Below, in pieces: positions 63,142 through 64,000 of a DNA stretch of 64,000 bases. This stretch comes from Enterobacter ludwigii (lineage in GTDB: Bacteria; Pseudomonadota; Gammaproteobacteria; Enterobacterales; Enterobacteriaceae), in NCBI GenBank assembly GCA_900068845.1, contig CEFQ01000005.1:1112475-1176474 (forward strand), written 5' to 3'. The translations under genes and the position numbers were made by a program. Positions within the stretch are counted from its first letter, which is position 1. The number at the start of each line of letters is the position of its first letter. Under the pieces are notes generated by a model that saw only the letters and a program-made list of their open reading frames with translations, was not told the DNA's origin and did not search any database.

Positions 63142-64000
63142 ATGGCAAGTTACGTTTTATGGGCAAATAAAGGTGGGATTGGCAAATCAACTTTGTCTTT
63201 CCAGCTGGCTAGCAAGTACGCACGGCTTAATTCAGATACTCCAACTTTCGTAATCGTTTTAGTCCCCAATGTGATGTTTCGAGGATGCTTTTAGGTGGCG
63301 GGAAATGGGATGGTGAATCAAAAATTCTCGAACTTATGCAATCGGCTACACGTAAAACAATTTACCAGTACCTACGTGAATGCGTTCGAGATGTTCCTAA
63401 TGGATTAGGTTGGCCTTCAATAGCAAACTTTATAGTTAAACCCAATAATGTACGAGAGCCAGAAGCAATGGATTTGCCTAACAATCTGTATATGATTTGC
63501 GGCGATTTTGATCTGGAACGTGCAACACATGATATCGAGTCGATGACACAACCTCCAAAAAGGGGAGGATTGGTTCCTACAGGAGCGTATTATTCACGGT
63601 ATCTGCTCCCAAGAACCTTTCTTAGAAAGGCTGTAGAGGATATTGAGGCTCAGTATCCTGGAGCTGTAGTGTTCATTGATACTGACCCCTATTATTCGGT
63701 CGTAACTACACATTTAGGTTTACTCGCAGCGGAAAACCTCATCACCGCGTACTCCCCTTCGTCACAGGCAAGCCAATACGCAGTTTACCGGAGTCTTGAG
63801 TTCCTCCATGCAAATGGCTACAGCTTAAATGACGAGATCACACGAGAAAACACGTTGTATCCACAGCCATGGTTTGACTCAAGAGACAATCCGCTAAACG
63901 TCCCTCAGATACGCATTCCTACGCTTTCACACGTGATAAGCAACATGACAACCTCTAAGGCTAATGTTGGTGAGCCGCGCTATTCTCAACCCCAGCAACT
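63142..64000 (+). pseudogene. ParA-like ATPase with frameshift, running off the right edge
   Basis: The ATG at 63142 follows AAGGAG. The first frame gives MASYVLWANKGGIGKSTLSFQ, a deviant Walker A (KGGIGKST) of the ParA/MinD class, and ends at TAG 63292. A one-base loss near 63263 explains this: in the next frame PQCDVSRMLLGGGKWDGE follows naturally and stays open to the last base of the window, including VVFIDTDPYYSVVTTH, a Walker B-like block. About 285 codons are visible. ParA-type proteins move plasmids, but related forms also occur as island cargo, so the role is open. Confidence 0.7.

Overview
The window is chromosomal DNA of an enterobacterium. Gene order from pbpC-yfhM-sseA through isc, glyA-hmp-glnB-glrRK-purL, rnc-era-recO, the rpoE operon and nadB to recN-smpB-ssrA follows the Escherichia coli chromosome closely. 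Protein sequences, the dispersed palindromes and the loss of several E. coli genes point to Erwiniaceae, probably Pantoea or a close relative. This placement is inferred from familiarity, not from a search.

Layout. 1-7267: a peptidoglycan synthase cut by the left edge (pbpC), the periplasmic alpha-2-macroglobulin yfhM, and sseA. 7484-12406: sseB, pepB, iscS, iscR and trmJ. The genes that normally lie between iscS and pepB (iscU, iscA, hscB, hscA, fdx, iscX) are absent, and IscS lacks its usual C-terminal tail. 12528-18730: suhB, a membrane protein of unknown role, a NicO metal exporter with a DUF1007 partner, csiE and hcaT. 18860-31798: glyA, hmp, glnB, the glrR-qseG-glrK two-component operon, the sRNA glmY with a sigma54 promoter and GlrR boxes, purL and mltF. 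31795-40748: tadA, pgpC, an RpiR-type regulator, yfhL, acpS, pdxJ, recO, era, rnc, lepB and lepA. 40966-54747: rseC-rseB-rseA-rpoE (with a short coupled leader ORF), nadB, trmN6, srmB, grcA, ung, grpE, nadK, SOS-controlled recN, bamE, rnfH-ratA and smpB. 54792-55154: tmRNA (ssrA).

From the 3' end of ssrA to the right edge the DNA is an AT-rich, partly decayed island built on a P4-type phage satellite. It carries a tyrosine integrase broken by two compensating frameshifts and a large PHP-domain plus SMC/ABC-type ATPase gene (TrlF-like). Next come a P2/P4-like cos sequence, a delta/Ogr zinc-finger activator, a Sid-like capsid-size protein and an array of TTCACT decamers resembling P4 replication iterons. 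The rest is a dead IS3-family element, a small putative secreted protein and a frameshifted ParA-like ATPase that runs off the window. The order int - cargo - cos - delta - sid is that of an integrated P4 element, and the PHP-ATPase occupies the int-to-cos slot where such satellites usually carry anti-phage genes. It is the best candidate here for a poorly described system.

The core genes work in ordinary housekeeping: envelope quality control (RpoE/RseABC, BamE, LepB, MltF, PbpC/YfhM), ribosome and RNA biogenesis (Era, Rnc, LepA, SrmB, TadA, TrmJ, TrmN6, SmpB/tmRNA), cofactors (PdxJ, NadB, NadK), nitrogen and amino-sugar signalling (GlnB, GlrKR-GlmY) and DNA repair (RecO, RecN, Ung). No tRNA or rRNA genes and no CRISPR array were seen.
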